64,000 nt of DNA from Sympetrum striolatum (Eukaryota > Arthropoda > Insecta > Odonata > Libellulidae): contig OX388349.1 of NCBI GenBank assembly GCA_947579665.1, positions 67,770,841 through 67,834,840 on the forward strand, written 5' to 3'. The notes beneath the pieces were generated by a model that ran no database searches, had not been told where the DNA came from, and was given only the letters and a program-made list of their open reading frames with translations. Made by a program: the position numbers and the translations under genes. Shown in pieces: positions 1 through 12,232 of this stretch (position 1 is its first letter; every line of letters starts with the position of its first letter).

Positions 1-1677
1 TTTAGCCTTTGAATTACTACATCAAACTTGGTTGAATTCAATACTTATATCCTTAACATAATAATGAATAATATAAAATTAATTTATGATGGTTCTTTTG
101 TTTCAATACATTGCAACCACGAAATTATATAAAATGGAATTGAAATTTTAAGGGAGTGATTACAGTTCATTTAATCCTTAAAATAATAAAGCATGAAGTT
201 GATTGTAATTCTTCAATATTTTTAAAATTTCTAAATATAGTGAAAAAAGCACGGTCTTAACTATTCAATAACTACGATAAGTTTACAAGTAAAACTTACG
301 AGTTCTAGGAAATTTTCGACAAGGGAATTTCCGTCATGCATTTCCATTACATAATCTATAACCAGTAATCGTAATAGCCGAAAATAATTCAACCAAGCTA
401 TGACGGCTATGGTATGGCTATGACCAAGCTATACCAACCAAGATATGGATTTATTTATTAATAATCATGAAATTTATATGCATTGAATAATTAATGAATT
501 GACACATTAACCTATAATAAATTAGAATTCCTTTTATAACTAACCTCGATGTATTTTCGAATATATCAGGGCTTTCTTCTGCGCGTATTCCCACTCGGAA
601 CATCCGATGGTCCGAGTAAGGAAATAGTCGCGAGGGCACAGCTGAAGTAGCGGGTGTAGTTACAATGACCTCAGAGCGATAACAGTAGACTTCTATGGAC
701 AGATAAGGCCCACTAAGCGATATTCCGACGCTATTCGCTTTGCTTTTTCTTATCCCCGCTTTGACTTCTTAAGCGTCCTTGACATTACGTAAACAGCAAA
801 AAATACGTAGCGCGTGAAACAAGGGCTCGAAAATAAGCATTTTATATCATAATTTCTAATATTCCCTAGCATATAGAGCCTCACCGAGTATTACTCAAGG
901 ACGTTGTTGATATTTCATATGGTTTCCGAAAAAATGTTACCCTTACTAAAGGATATTTTAAATAAATCCATTTTTCGCTTCTATTTAACCTTTTACCGAA
1001 TACACGTTCAGCTGACAGATATTTAGAAAAGTGCTTGTGCTGGGATATGGTCACAAATATTGAAAAATACCTAAAGAAAATTTTTACTGTTCATTCCAGC
1101 TCCTAAAGGAAACCGGTAATTCGCGACACTTATTAGTAGTATTTTAAGATCTGAAAACTGAATGATTTCCGGCTAAAACTATGATTCTGAAATAAATTAT
1201 TTCCGTAAATACTTTGTCTTTTAACTACTTCAAATGAAATGGTAAGTAAAAAAATGAAATGGATTTGAGAAAATAATGATTTAATGATATTTTCATCGGA
1301 ATGAGATTCTTGTAAGATTGCATCAATATTTTCCAAAACCGTATTTCGCACTAAATTCCCCTAAGTTCCCAAAATTAAATTTTGCCTCAATACCTTTGAA
1401 TGTTCTCGATAAAGTTTATTGAAAGACTCCCAATTTATCCCAAAACGAAAACATCATGAGAAAATTTAAATCAAGTGTAAGAGTATTGTTTGCAAATACT
1501 TTCGCAAAAATTATGTAAGCATCCAAACAATGTATAATTTGTAATTTTCCAATGTCAACTATAAATCTGCTAGACATTTTGGATTGAAACCATTCAAATT
1601 TATGGTTAATCTTGAAGATGTGAGCAGGCAGCAGAGTTAGTCGTTTTCTGAAGTATATGTATCTTTCTTTTGCATAG
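1..1677. other. No gene recognised; probably upstream intron of the SLC36 gene
   Basis: AT-rich sequence with no exon I can support. The first recognised SLC36 exon begins at 1678 in the middle of a codon, so at least one coding exon must lie upstream. I looked here for an exon ending with two bases of a codon and did not find a convincing one. A slightly GC-richer patch at about 560-790 has no usable reading frame. Confidence 0.4.
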
Positions 1678-4600
1678 AGACTTGGGCGGCCTTGCCCATC
1701 TCCTGAAGAGCAGTCTGGGAACTGGAATTTTGGCAATGCCCAATGCATTCCGCAACGGAGGCCTTGTTCTTGGAACCATCGCAACGCTCTTCGTGGGATA
1801 CATTTGCACGCACTGTGTCTATATCCTGGTGAGACGTGAATAAAGTTGGTAGCTTTGGGTTAAATTCTGCTTATAATGACATTCAGTCGATCTAAAAAAA
1901 AATATGAATAGTCTAACTAAATATTTCTAATAACAGAAGCTTAGTGAAAACCTGATTCGATATTATACTTCCTAGCTCAGAAATACTTTGTAAGTATTTT
2001 GAGAAACAAAGATTATTTTGCTCATTTTAAGCTTTTAATCCTCTCTAGGATTCAACTTGGATGCACAATGTTATTTTATTTTGGTATATTAGAGAGATAA
2101 GAATTGTGTTTAATATAATTAAAATATGTTTGATACAAATGAGGAAGGTGTTGGGTATTTCAGATTGTGGCATTTAAGTTTGTTTTGGCAGAATTGTTTG
2201 GCAGAATGTCTCGCCGTATCAGGTTTAATTCTTCCGATAATCATTTTATTGTAATTTCTTTGAACTTTTACTACTTTAAAGAGCAATAATAATATGTAAT
2301 AAACTCAAATTCTTCGGTAGAATATGGCATAAAGTAAATAATGGACCATCCAACTCAATTTCATCGCATCCTCTACTGAAACATTGACAATAATTGTTAG
2401 GATGAGTCAATAAACCTATTACGATGCAACATAGAAAACTATCGCTTATCAACAGTCATTTAAAATAAACTTTTCCGAAGAGCAAGCGATGATATTAAGT
2501 TCATGTATTGGTTGCAGAAAATTTTTTCGATTTCTAATTTTGTGATAGAGTGATAAGGTAAGATTAAGGTAAGAAATTTTAAAGAAAACGGATTAAAAAC
2601 TTGTCATTTACAAAAACGTCCGCATATAGTCAAGCTTTTTTAGTAGTCTTCCGTGAGGTTGTCGATTAGCACATAACCGCCAATAATACAATGAGAAGCT
2701 CATCCCTGGACTCAAAGAAGAGGAAAAGATAGACCAATTAAATACTAGTGAATAATATTAATGATTGTGCTAACACTAAATGGAAATAATGGGAATATAA
2801 TAATGTTAAATTAAAGAAATAGTACAGCATATGAAAATGAAAATATATATGAAGGTCGACCTTTAAGCGGAGGACACTGTTGATGATGATTTTCACATTC
2901 AAGAGATTAACGTTTATTCAGAGTACACCTTCTGAATAATTTATACATCGATTCTTCTAATAAATTAATCAGCAAGACAGTTTCCGTGTCTTAAAATGCC
3001 TTAAATAAAGCAGCAATTCAACTTCGCTTGCATGGGATGAACCTAATTCATAGGATCATGATAAAGGTAAAAACTTTTAAAATGCCAATTTGAGCAAGCA
3101 TTTCGCGGATTAGGTCATCGGAAAATCAATTATTCGATCAGAAAATAAGTTTTTCAAAGACAAATTGCTCAATTGAATCAATGATTTGGTATGATAAAGC
3201 TATTGTAGTTATTATTTGCATCGAAAAAAGTTTTCGAATCCTATTTAAGTCAACAGTAAAGACTAGTCAAGTGTTACATATCAGGCAGACATTATTTTCG
3301 TATATTGTTTTTTTAAGAGCTATAAATAAGCATGAGTAAGGATAATTGATCGCACAGTCATCATTTACTATACATAAAATGCCATAACGGGTTAACGCGG
3401 AAATTAGGGGTATAAGTTCAGATTTTACAATTCCTAACATTTTGCTTCTCAATTAATCCATAGGTGGACTCTTCGCATACCCTTTGTCGGAGGCTCAAGG
3501 TTCCATCGCTAACATACGCTGAAACTGCAGAAGCTGCCATTAAAACAGGACCAATCTCACTCCGTCCTTATGCAGGAGTTGTCAGGTATGCTTTCAATGT
3601 AGTAAGAAGAAGAATATCTTGAAACAGAACTTCTCAAATTCAAGAATCTATAGACTCCTTTTCAACATTATTAATCTGAATGGAGACCTACCAAGGTATC
3701 AGTAACTACGAGCGTAGACGTACTCGTAAATGTAGAGTAATAATCATTTTATAGAATAATAAAAGCAAAAATTTCGAATGTAGTAGTGATGAAAATAGTG
3801 CATGATACCTTAAGTTCCAGGTTCCTCTGAGGGAAAAATTGGACAGAGTCGTATTAAATTAATCAATCATCAGGAATAAATCTCCACTGCATGTTGCAAC
3901 CTACCGGGGTACCTGGGGGCATAGACCTTCATGAAGACCTTATATATATATATACCCTTAAGGCTTCCTTAACTAATTTTATTAATTGTCTCTCTGCAGG
4001 CGAGTCGTTGACATCTCCCTAGCACTCACATACTACAGTGCCGCCTGCGTTTACGTCGTCTTCATGGCCACATCCACCAAACAGGTGTGTTTACAACCAT
4101 ATGGATGTATCACGTAACTATTTAAATTAATGTATTCGTAATTTTTAATTTATTTGGAGTTCAATCATACATTTTTAGAAGGGTAATTCTGTCAAGAAAA
4201 ATTCAGCCGGGAAATAATCCCCTAATTTCTTAAACTAGTGAACCTTCCCGTCAGAAATGATGAATCTAAATTTAAATTTACTAAGTGTGAAATAATTATT
4301 AATTAATTATTAATATATTCAGATATAATTTGTATTCAATATTATTCATATCGATTACGTTAAAATTTAAAACAAAAAAGTAAAGCGGAATGCATGAAAT
4401 AAATTTTTGTCTAAGTTTATTGAACATTTTGGATCACGTTTGACTCGAATCGAATAATTTCTTTTACTCCTAATTTTTAATAAAATGCATTTATCTTTAA
4501 TAATATATCCGTTTCCTATCCACTTACTGAGAAACAACTTGATTTTTTATCACCTCCTTGATTGTGATATGCAGTAATAACTGATCATGGATGAAAAGAG

Positions 4601-7600
4601 TGCAATTAGGAAACACCTATATTGCCGTTAGTCTGTCTCTGCGGATTTAAGTCATATCAGTGAATGATTCAATCTCAGGAGATTGGCTTCTTCCCATAAA
4701 TACTAATATCTTCTTATCACCTCTTTTAAGTCAGCCAAGGTTTTCAATCAATTCTTATGGGAACAAGAGCTTAGCTTAAACACAAAACAATATTTAACCA
4801 TCAAAATAAGAATGTCTATTCAATTTCCCTTTCTTTGTATATATTCTAGACTTCATGGGACCACTACTTCTAATTTAATTTGGACTATCAATTAAGTTAT
4901 CCTTCCCTAAATTTATGATTTCTAGCTCATAGGAAAGCGCGTGAAATTAGCTAATTTTCGAAAATTGCTTCAATGAATTTCTTAAGGAGAATTACTATGT
5001 ACGATTATTATATTGGGTAAAAAGTTACTAGTCTGAACATAAATCTTTAGGACATAGGTGATAGTAAATATGTAAAAGTATCAATATATTTTCGATGAGA
5101 ATTTAATATTATTGAGCTAACAATAATTTTGTATAATGCAGATGATAACTCTCATAATATTACGTAAAACAAATTCTTAACGAATAATTCGAGCGAACGT
5201 CAAGAGAAGAAACTAGCGCAGCTAACTAATTGCATATTGAATGAATTTCTGAATAGAAGAGACGTGCAGAAGAAATAAGAATAAAATGATTTGATAATGA
5301 ATGAGAATTGAATCCAATATCTTGGTCTAAACTTTAAGGTAGCTTTCCATATTGCAGACTAATAGAAAAACTGATCTACATTTACCACAGAATTTTCAGT
5401 AGTTGGTAAAAGTAGTAGTTCATGTTTAGTAGTCACGTAAAAGTTTTTTTATTTATTACTATTCAAAATAATAGGGAATTGTTATGGGAAGATGTATGAA
5501 TACGTCTGAAATAGAGATACGTGAAAGTAGTATTGGGAAAAAACGAGACAAATAGCGATAATGAAACCCAAGGGTGTAGATAACAAAGGTGCGTATGTGC
5601 AATTGTGCCTTAATCTTTTGGATTAACAAACATCAATTATTTACGAAGGAGGCCTTTGGCATTGAAATTGCACCAGAAACTTTATTTTCCGTTTGCATCA
5701 TCTTAATACACCGAGATAGTAATTTATCATGGAATGTGTTCGATCGATATAATTCCAAAGATTAAGTGATTGACAATGAAATTTTGGAGCGGCATATTTA
5801 TAAAAAGCAATGATTCTATAATATAATATTGGTTTTACATCACCCTTAAGGACTTCATTTACGTTATATTTCTGATCATTGAGGGTCATTCTCTACTATT
5901 CTAGTTGTATTGTCAAATGGCCATAAGATTGTTTTGCACAAATGTATTAAATCAATACGTGAAATGATTTAAAAGGTAACATTTTGCTTGAAAGCAGCAC
6001 TTATAGATTTGCAAATCAGATATCTTAGAATTAATAGACTGCCGTAATCAATTATTTCTCGGTTGATGAACACCTCTTATAAAGAACAAATAGGATTGAA
6101 AACAAATTTAAATAATTATTTGGTGTTCAGGAAGGGGTCAATATGACTTAAATAGGTTCCGGTGTCAAAAAAAACTTTCGTTTTGCGAATATTTCGGATT
6201 AAAAACGACCTGCAGGAACGAATTAAATTTGTGAACCGAAGTTCCGCCGTATTATCATTTCAGATGATAAGTATCAAATTCATTCTAATACCACATTTTG
6301 AATTCACTTAAAAGCTTACCTAGAAGAAAAAAAATAGTGTTGGCCTAAATGGTCACAAACAATGTGGTCCTACATATTTTCATACATATTTTGTATCAAG
6401 AATACCCAAAATTCTAAACAGGAAAGCCTTTACGGTTCGTAAAATTATAATTTTATCATTTTACTCCCACAAACACTGTATTTTCTACCTCGAATTTTCC
6501 ATCCAAGAGTTGGTTCACAGAGAAAATATTTATCCTAGTGATACTTTGCCCAATATTTTTTTCTCCTAATAACATTAAGAAAGGTGTTTAACAAACATTT
6601 CTTATATGAATTATTAGAATCAAAAAATATAGCGTAATTTCACTTTCAAATCTCTAAGCCATTCGAACGATTCGAGTTATTTATTACCTTCTAACCTCGC
6701 CCAGGACGTCAGATCATTCAGAGAACCCTCTTTAAGAAAATCGTGTAAGGTTCCTTAATGCAAATCGCAGAGGTTATATACTTAGAAGAAATTAAAATTG
6801 GCCACCCAACTAGAATACATTTTATAACTTCCGTATGGAAAAACGGCAATTGGATGAAATATTCCTCGGATAACATTGTTCATCTGTTATGATTCAGGGT
6901 CAAAAAATCCCTGGGAGAAAACTCTCGATGTACAGCCTCAGTAAGAAAATTACCCTGAGTGAATGGTTCTCGTCTCTTGAGTAAAACGACTTTGGAGGAC
7001 ATGTCGTTGGGTGACACTTCGGTGAACCTTTTGGATAGAGTGCACAGCGGAAAATTGATCTTTTTCCATTTCAGGTTGCTGATTTATACGTCGGAGCGGA
7101 GATTGACGTCCGGCTGTACGTGCTCATGTTTTTGCTGCCTCTGCTCATCCTGGGATCGATCCGAGACCTCAAGTTTCTTGTGCCCTTCTCCGCAGCAGCA
7201 AACATATGTATCGTGATATCCTTCGCCCTCACCCTTTATTACGTCTTCAGGGAAGTGCCATCTCTTGAAGATCGCATTTTGGTTGGTACTCCTGCCCAGT
7301 TGCCGCTCTTCTTCGCCACCGCCATCTTCGCTATGGAGGGCATCGGAGTGGTGAGTTGTCATATCGTAATTCTCAATGTAAACAGGGAAAAGATGGAAAA
7401 TGCAGAAAGCTGAGTTTATTTGGCTACGGAAGATTCTGCTTGGAGGAGAACGTCCCTACAAGGGTAGACATACCATTGATGAATTAAACTGAATTTTGAT
7501 TGGAATTTTTAAATGAAAATTAAAATTAAAAAAGGCTTTTCGCAACTGACTGTTAACCAGGGTTACATAACGAGGAGAACACCATTTGAAATTATCTTGC

Positions 7601-10600
7601 TGATGAAATAGTTACATAAAATTTAAAGATATTTTTGCATACAAAGATATCTAGGCTGATAGGCCTGTGATGCTGAGTAACCACTTTCTAAAGGTGTATT
7701 TAATCCGGCGTCAAAGCTTATTATTCACATTTCAGTTCTTTTGTTGGGTGATTTTCACGGTGTGGAAGTAATACGTAAAAAGTTTGTTTTTGCTGCTAGA
7801 GCGCTAATGAGGAAGACCGACTCGTTTCGCTTAGGGCGACTAAAGATGTGATAGCAGTGTATCAGAGATTATCGTAATATAATTATATATGCCCTATAAG
7901 GAGAAAATAACCGACATAGGCGCAAACCAGTTTTAAGTAGAAGAATTACATGACGAAATACGCGATATCAGGCTACTGTTTTCATCAAAGAAAGCGGTTT
8001 CTAACATCTACGAAATTTTGCAAGATTACAGTAAGAATATATTGCTATTACTTTGTAGCTTTTCTAGATATTATAAGGCTCGCAAACAAAATATTTAATT
8101 AGAGATTACGGTGTTTTCGTTCCCGTATACTCCAACCTTTTTTTACCTACATGTAAAAGTATATAACGTATTTGTCTTTTTTTTTGGATGATATTATTGG
8201 TTTGTCTTCTCGTATTTTATGTCTTATTTAATCTGATTTCATCATTAAATTTAGTTTTCCTATCTGTAGGTTTCGCAGGTTTTTCACAACCAACTTTTTG
8301 AAGGGGGTTTTCCTGCATTGGAAATTTTTCCTAAGCTCTTAGATTATGTTTGTAAATCCACAAAGTAGTCTTCTTCTGTGAACTTTTTTCAAACCATCTC
8401 TTTTCTTTAATTTATATGACAAAAGGGTGGATGTAAGAATAGAATTTATAGTCTCAATCTCTTACTGAAAAAAAGTCCTTTATTATTATTATTTGTCGAG
8501 TAGCAGCGTACAAATGTTAATACTAAATGTAAATTTAGGTAAATTTATACTATCAAACTATTTCGGATTTTTGTAAAAAGAATTCAATGGTATAGAAAAT
8601 GGACATAACTCATGCAATAATCATTTCAATTCCCTATTTTATAGGTTATGCCGGTGGAGAACAGCATGAAACATCCACAACACTTCCTCAGCTGCCCCGG
8701 TGTCCTATGCGTGGCAATGACAATTGTAGTGTCGCTGTACACTGTGATTGGATTCTTCGGATACGTTAAATATGGAGACTTAACAGAGGGAAGCATCACT
8801 CTTAATCTACCGACCCAGGAACCGTAAGAAACTTACGAATCGAATTATCCTCTTATTTCGTAATGTATATATTATCCGTTTCTCATGCTATCCATTTAAA
8901 TGTTCAATATGAACGCATGACCTTAAGTTTAATGAGATAAATAAGTAGAAAGACATATTTTCCTCATTCACCTACAAAATTCTTAGTAAGCTTTATTATC
9001 ATAAAAGTTTTCAGGGAAATTCCTGAATCATGATGGTCTAAAAAACCTCAAAATCGGATTGCTACTTGGAACTGCGGAGTCTCAGTCACCTCTCTTCCCT
9101 TTTGAAATAATTATATTGCCCAAAATATCGTTGCATTGGTGTTCCTTAAAGACGTAAAATAATTTTGTAGAACATTCATGTTACCCATTAAAGATACGCT
9201 AGTGAAAAAGAAACTAAAACTATCCACTGAAGAAATACTTGCATTTCATATTCCTAATCTCCAAGTACAGCGCATTTTATTAATGATAAGAGGAGTTGCA
9301 ATTTCTAAAGAAGAGAGAAAATTACTTTGCCTTGAATAATAAAGGTAATGAGAGTAACGTCTATTTTAAGATCGTATCTGACCAAAATTGATATCGTTAT
9401 GTTTTGTTCGATTCGATACTTTCGATAATTCGATATCGGTACTATTGTATGGATGATATTTTTATTTCGATAAATCAAGTTCATTTCATTTTCATTCATC
9501 ATTTTCTTCATTTTTTGCGTATGTTGCTTGCTGTACGCTTTTATTGTCCTTTTGCTTCAAAATAGCATAAGATATATTTACACTTTCATTAAAGATAGTT
9601 TCATCACTTCCTTAATCAAGAAGTAATAACGGGATCATTCCTTTGAAGTGCCGCAATAAGCGGAAGTGCAAATATCTAATTTCGATAACGTAAGATAACA
9701 ATGTAGCCCATGTGAAAAATTTTACTCATCCACATCGGTAGCATTTTTAATGTTCATAAATTTTGCTTCAGTAATTCTTTTCTTATTGTAAGTTTCACAC
9801 AGCATACGTTGACAGTAATCTAAAAGTATGTTAAAATTTGGAAAGATATTGTTTGCTAAAAAGATTGTATACACATACTCTCTTATTGTTAGTAAAATAA
9901 GTTATAAAGTTAAGTCATAGCTTAAAAATGATCTTCGTGACTTATTAGTCCTACAATAAATTAATGTGCCGCTCTAGAGCCTTCCAAAGCTAAAAACTCC
10001 CTCCGCAGGCCGTGGATCACAGTAACTTCCCACAACTGCTATAAGTGAGTCATTTATTTAGCTGAATGTAAAGGGAGCATGTCAATATTAGAATGGAGAA
10101 AATGAAGAGTCAAACTAGTTTTGAGGGTTGATATTCGTGATAAAAAGGTTCTTAAGTTTCGAAATTGTGAATGGGGCGGTATCAATCCGTCACAAAATAT
10201 GGAACGCGTAAATGGCATGGCCTTGCTGCAGTCACAAAGGACTCAAATATTCCGGGACCGCTATGACGAAATTATCTTGCGTCTCAGATTTTTTATGAAG
10301 ATCCATTTAAGGTGGCAAATAAGATTTAAGATAATATTTTCCTATATAATATTTTACAATGGGTGTATACATTTTTTCTCACTCAGTTGTGGACTATCGT
10401 TGACTTGAATGACGAAAAATGTATATCACAGTTTCAAAAATTTCGATTTCACATTCGCATATCATACTCACTTAACAAACGTAATCCTACTAATGAAAAT
10501 GCGGGTGAAAACATTTTAAACACCTACCAATACGAAAATAAATAAAGGTTATTGATTCGCAATGCATTAGAACTTATTTTCTATAATTTTAGGCAAAAAA

Positions 10601-12232
10601 ACTAAAGCATGATGGAAAGGGGAAAGGGTAAATTGCACATAAGGGCGTGCACCCAGGAAAAATCCCAAGGAAAAACCTTGCACAGAAAACGATTTTGTTC
10701 CCAAAACGGCCTGTTGATGTGTTCTGTCTCGGTAGCCTAGTGGTCCACACTAAGGCAGCCTCCCGGATAGAGGAAGATTCCGGGTTCGATTCCCGGCCCA
10801 GTCAGACTTTTTTAAAATCCGTTTTTCCTTAAAGCATGATGGTTATAGGAAAAAAATAACTCAATTTCTGTCCTTATTTGCAAAATAATTAATCTTTCAA
10901 CTATCGAAAACGATTATTTCAGCACTAATTCTTTGGAACTATATAGAATTCAAATATATGAAAAATGTTATTTTATGAATGTAAATTATTAAGGTATAAT
11001 GGAAAAATATTAGAAAGAATCAACCACTGTCTGGTAGAAGAATCATTTTTTGCCTTAGAAACATAAATTAATCAGTTTTATTTCCTTCATTTTTATACTC
11101 TATTTAGCGTTCAGATATGTTTTTCAAATATTGATCACAATGTACTTTCAATTACAGATTGGCTCAGGCAGTTAAAGTTCTGATCGCCGTATCGATTGTA
11201 TTCACATACGGATTACAATTCTACGTCCCAACTGAGATCACTTGGCGGATGGCGAAAGATTTCTTCCCCGAAAAAAGACAACGGATCGTCGAATACATTA
11301 TGAGATGGGTTATCGTCGTCATCACAGGTAATCATATAAAAATAAAACTAATTTTTTAACTTCAAATAATATAATATTTAATTTTTACTGAAACAAGTTA
11401 AATATCTACGGGGAATAAAAGAATCAAAGCCTTCCTCCATGGAAATTCTAGAAAATATCTATTTTGCTGAAAGCAATAAAAGGGAGAGATATAAATTATT
11501 TACAAGTTTTCACAAGGATGGACACATTTTGATCAAGTTTTGTCGAAGTACCTTTGATTATGTTTGTGTTTTTATGGGAAACAATTTAGTAGTTGGGTAA
11601 AATTTCCGTTTTTACCATTTGGGTAAAATAAACAGTTCTAAACGGAAATTTTACCCCAAAAAATATTTCCCAAACAGTCCTAAACGGAAATTTTACCAGA
11701 AGTTGTATTTATGGTTAGAAATTTCCAGCAATTTCGGGTTTGAATGGATTGGAAAATTTCTTATTTTTTCTCTCTGAAACAGAGAGAAGCTGAATGTAAT
11801 CGTGTGTTTATGACTGTTGGTTGAACATAAAATGGAGCAACTAATTAATGTGCCTCCATAATAGCAAACTTCTATGACCTCCATAATAACAAACTATAGT
11901 GACCATGAAATAGTATCCTCTACATTTAAATACTTTTTTATTTCACAGTTATCATCGCTGCCATTGTTCCACACCTGGGGCCAATCATATCTCTAGTCGG
12001 GGCCCTCTTTTTCTCAACATTGGGTCTGATAATCCCTGCCGCCGTAGATGCCATCACTTCCTGTCACGTGGACACTTCCTCGACATCTCCTATGACTCCA
12101 ACACCTTTTAGATTCACCTTCCGACTCGCCAAAGACGCCTTCATAATATTATTTGCTTTGGTCGGACTGCTCTCCGGCACTTACGCCAGCGTTCTGGAAA
12201 TCATCGAGGCGAATCGAGGAAGTGGGGAGTAA
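1678..12232 (+). CDS. SLC36-type proton-coupled amino acid transporter (last seven coding exons; N-terminus missing)
   Basis: Members of this family (PAT/SLC36; insect pathetic-like proteins) move small neutral amino acids with protons across plasma or lysosomal membranes. Coding exons, all with AG/GT borders and matching phases, are 1678-1828, 3464-3585, 4000-4084, 7075-7350, 8645-8823, 11158-11327 and 11949-12232 (stop TAA). They give 421 residues. The first exon carries the family signature LLKSSLGTGILAMPNAF in the first membrane helix. The third and fourth exons add several helices. AMEGIGVV and MPVENSMKHP meet across the 7350/8645 junction and form the conserved central motif. FTYGLQFYVPTEI follows in the 11158 exon, and the last exon holds two or three helices ending ASVLEII. 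Family proteins are about 450-480 residues, so some 30-60 N-terminal residues are missing, upstream of the window or in an unrecognised exon. No frameshift or internal stop is seen. The exact paralogue cannot be named. Confidence 0.93.
4085..7074 (+). other. Intron of the SLC36 gene, nothing recognised
   Basis: Largest SLC36 intron but one for content: about 3 kb of AT-rich sequence between the exons ending AAACAG and starting GTTGCT. The donor is GTGTGT and the acceptor TTTCAG. I see no RNA gene, transposon ends or coding exon in it. The neighbouring introns 1829-3463, 3586-3999 and 7351-8644 are likewise empty to my reading. Confidence 0.55.
10726..10804 (+). repeat. tRNA-like sequence (tRNA pseudogene or tRNA-derived SINE head) in SLC36 intron
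   Basis: The 79-base stretch folds as a tRNA. Box A (TAGCCTAGTGG) starts at 10733 and box B (GGTTCGATTCC) is near 10784. A four-pair D stem GCCT/AGGC and a five-pair T stem CCGGG/CCCGG are intact. The anticodon stem pairs 4 of 5, with loop CCGGATA (anticodon position GGA, but the usual U33 is C). The acceptor stem GTCTCGG/CCCAGTC has two mismatches. A run of six T follows at 10808-10813 and could end pol III transcription. The damaged acceptor stem and missing U33 argue against a working tRNA; a SINE head or decayed tRNA copy fits better. Confidence 0.6.
11595..11697. repeat. Short direct and inverted repeats in SLC36 intron
   Basis: A 25-bp unit (AACAGTtCTAAACGG followed by AAATTTTACC) occurs at 11631-11655 and again at 11673-11697 with one base difference. 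Its complement, GGGTAAAATTTCCGTTTTTA, occurs at 11595-11614. The three copies lie within 103 bp and could fold back on each other. No family is recognised. Confidence 0.7.

Noticed and set aside
6959..7362. Overlapping open frames on both strands around 7100
   Set aside because: They are frame shadows of the SLC36 exon 7075-7350, which carries the conserved transporter motif.
10121..10408. 95-codon plus-strand open frame in the SLC36 intron
   Set aside because: No family resemblance, weak codon bias and location inside an intron between two exons whose phases join directly.
10726..10804. Functional tRNA gene (anticodon GGA)
   Set aside because: Two acceptor-stem mismatches, one anticodon-stem mismatch and C at position 33 make a working tRNA unlikely.
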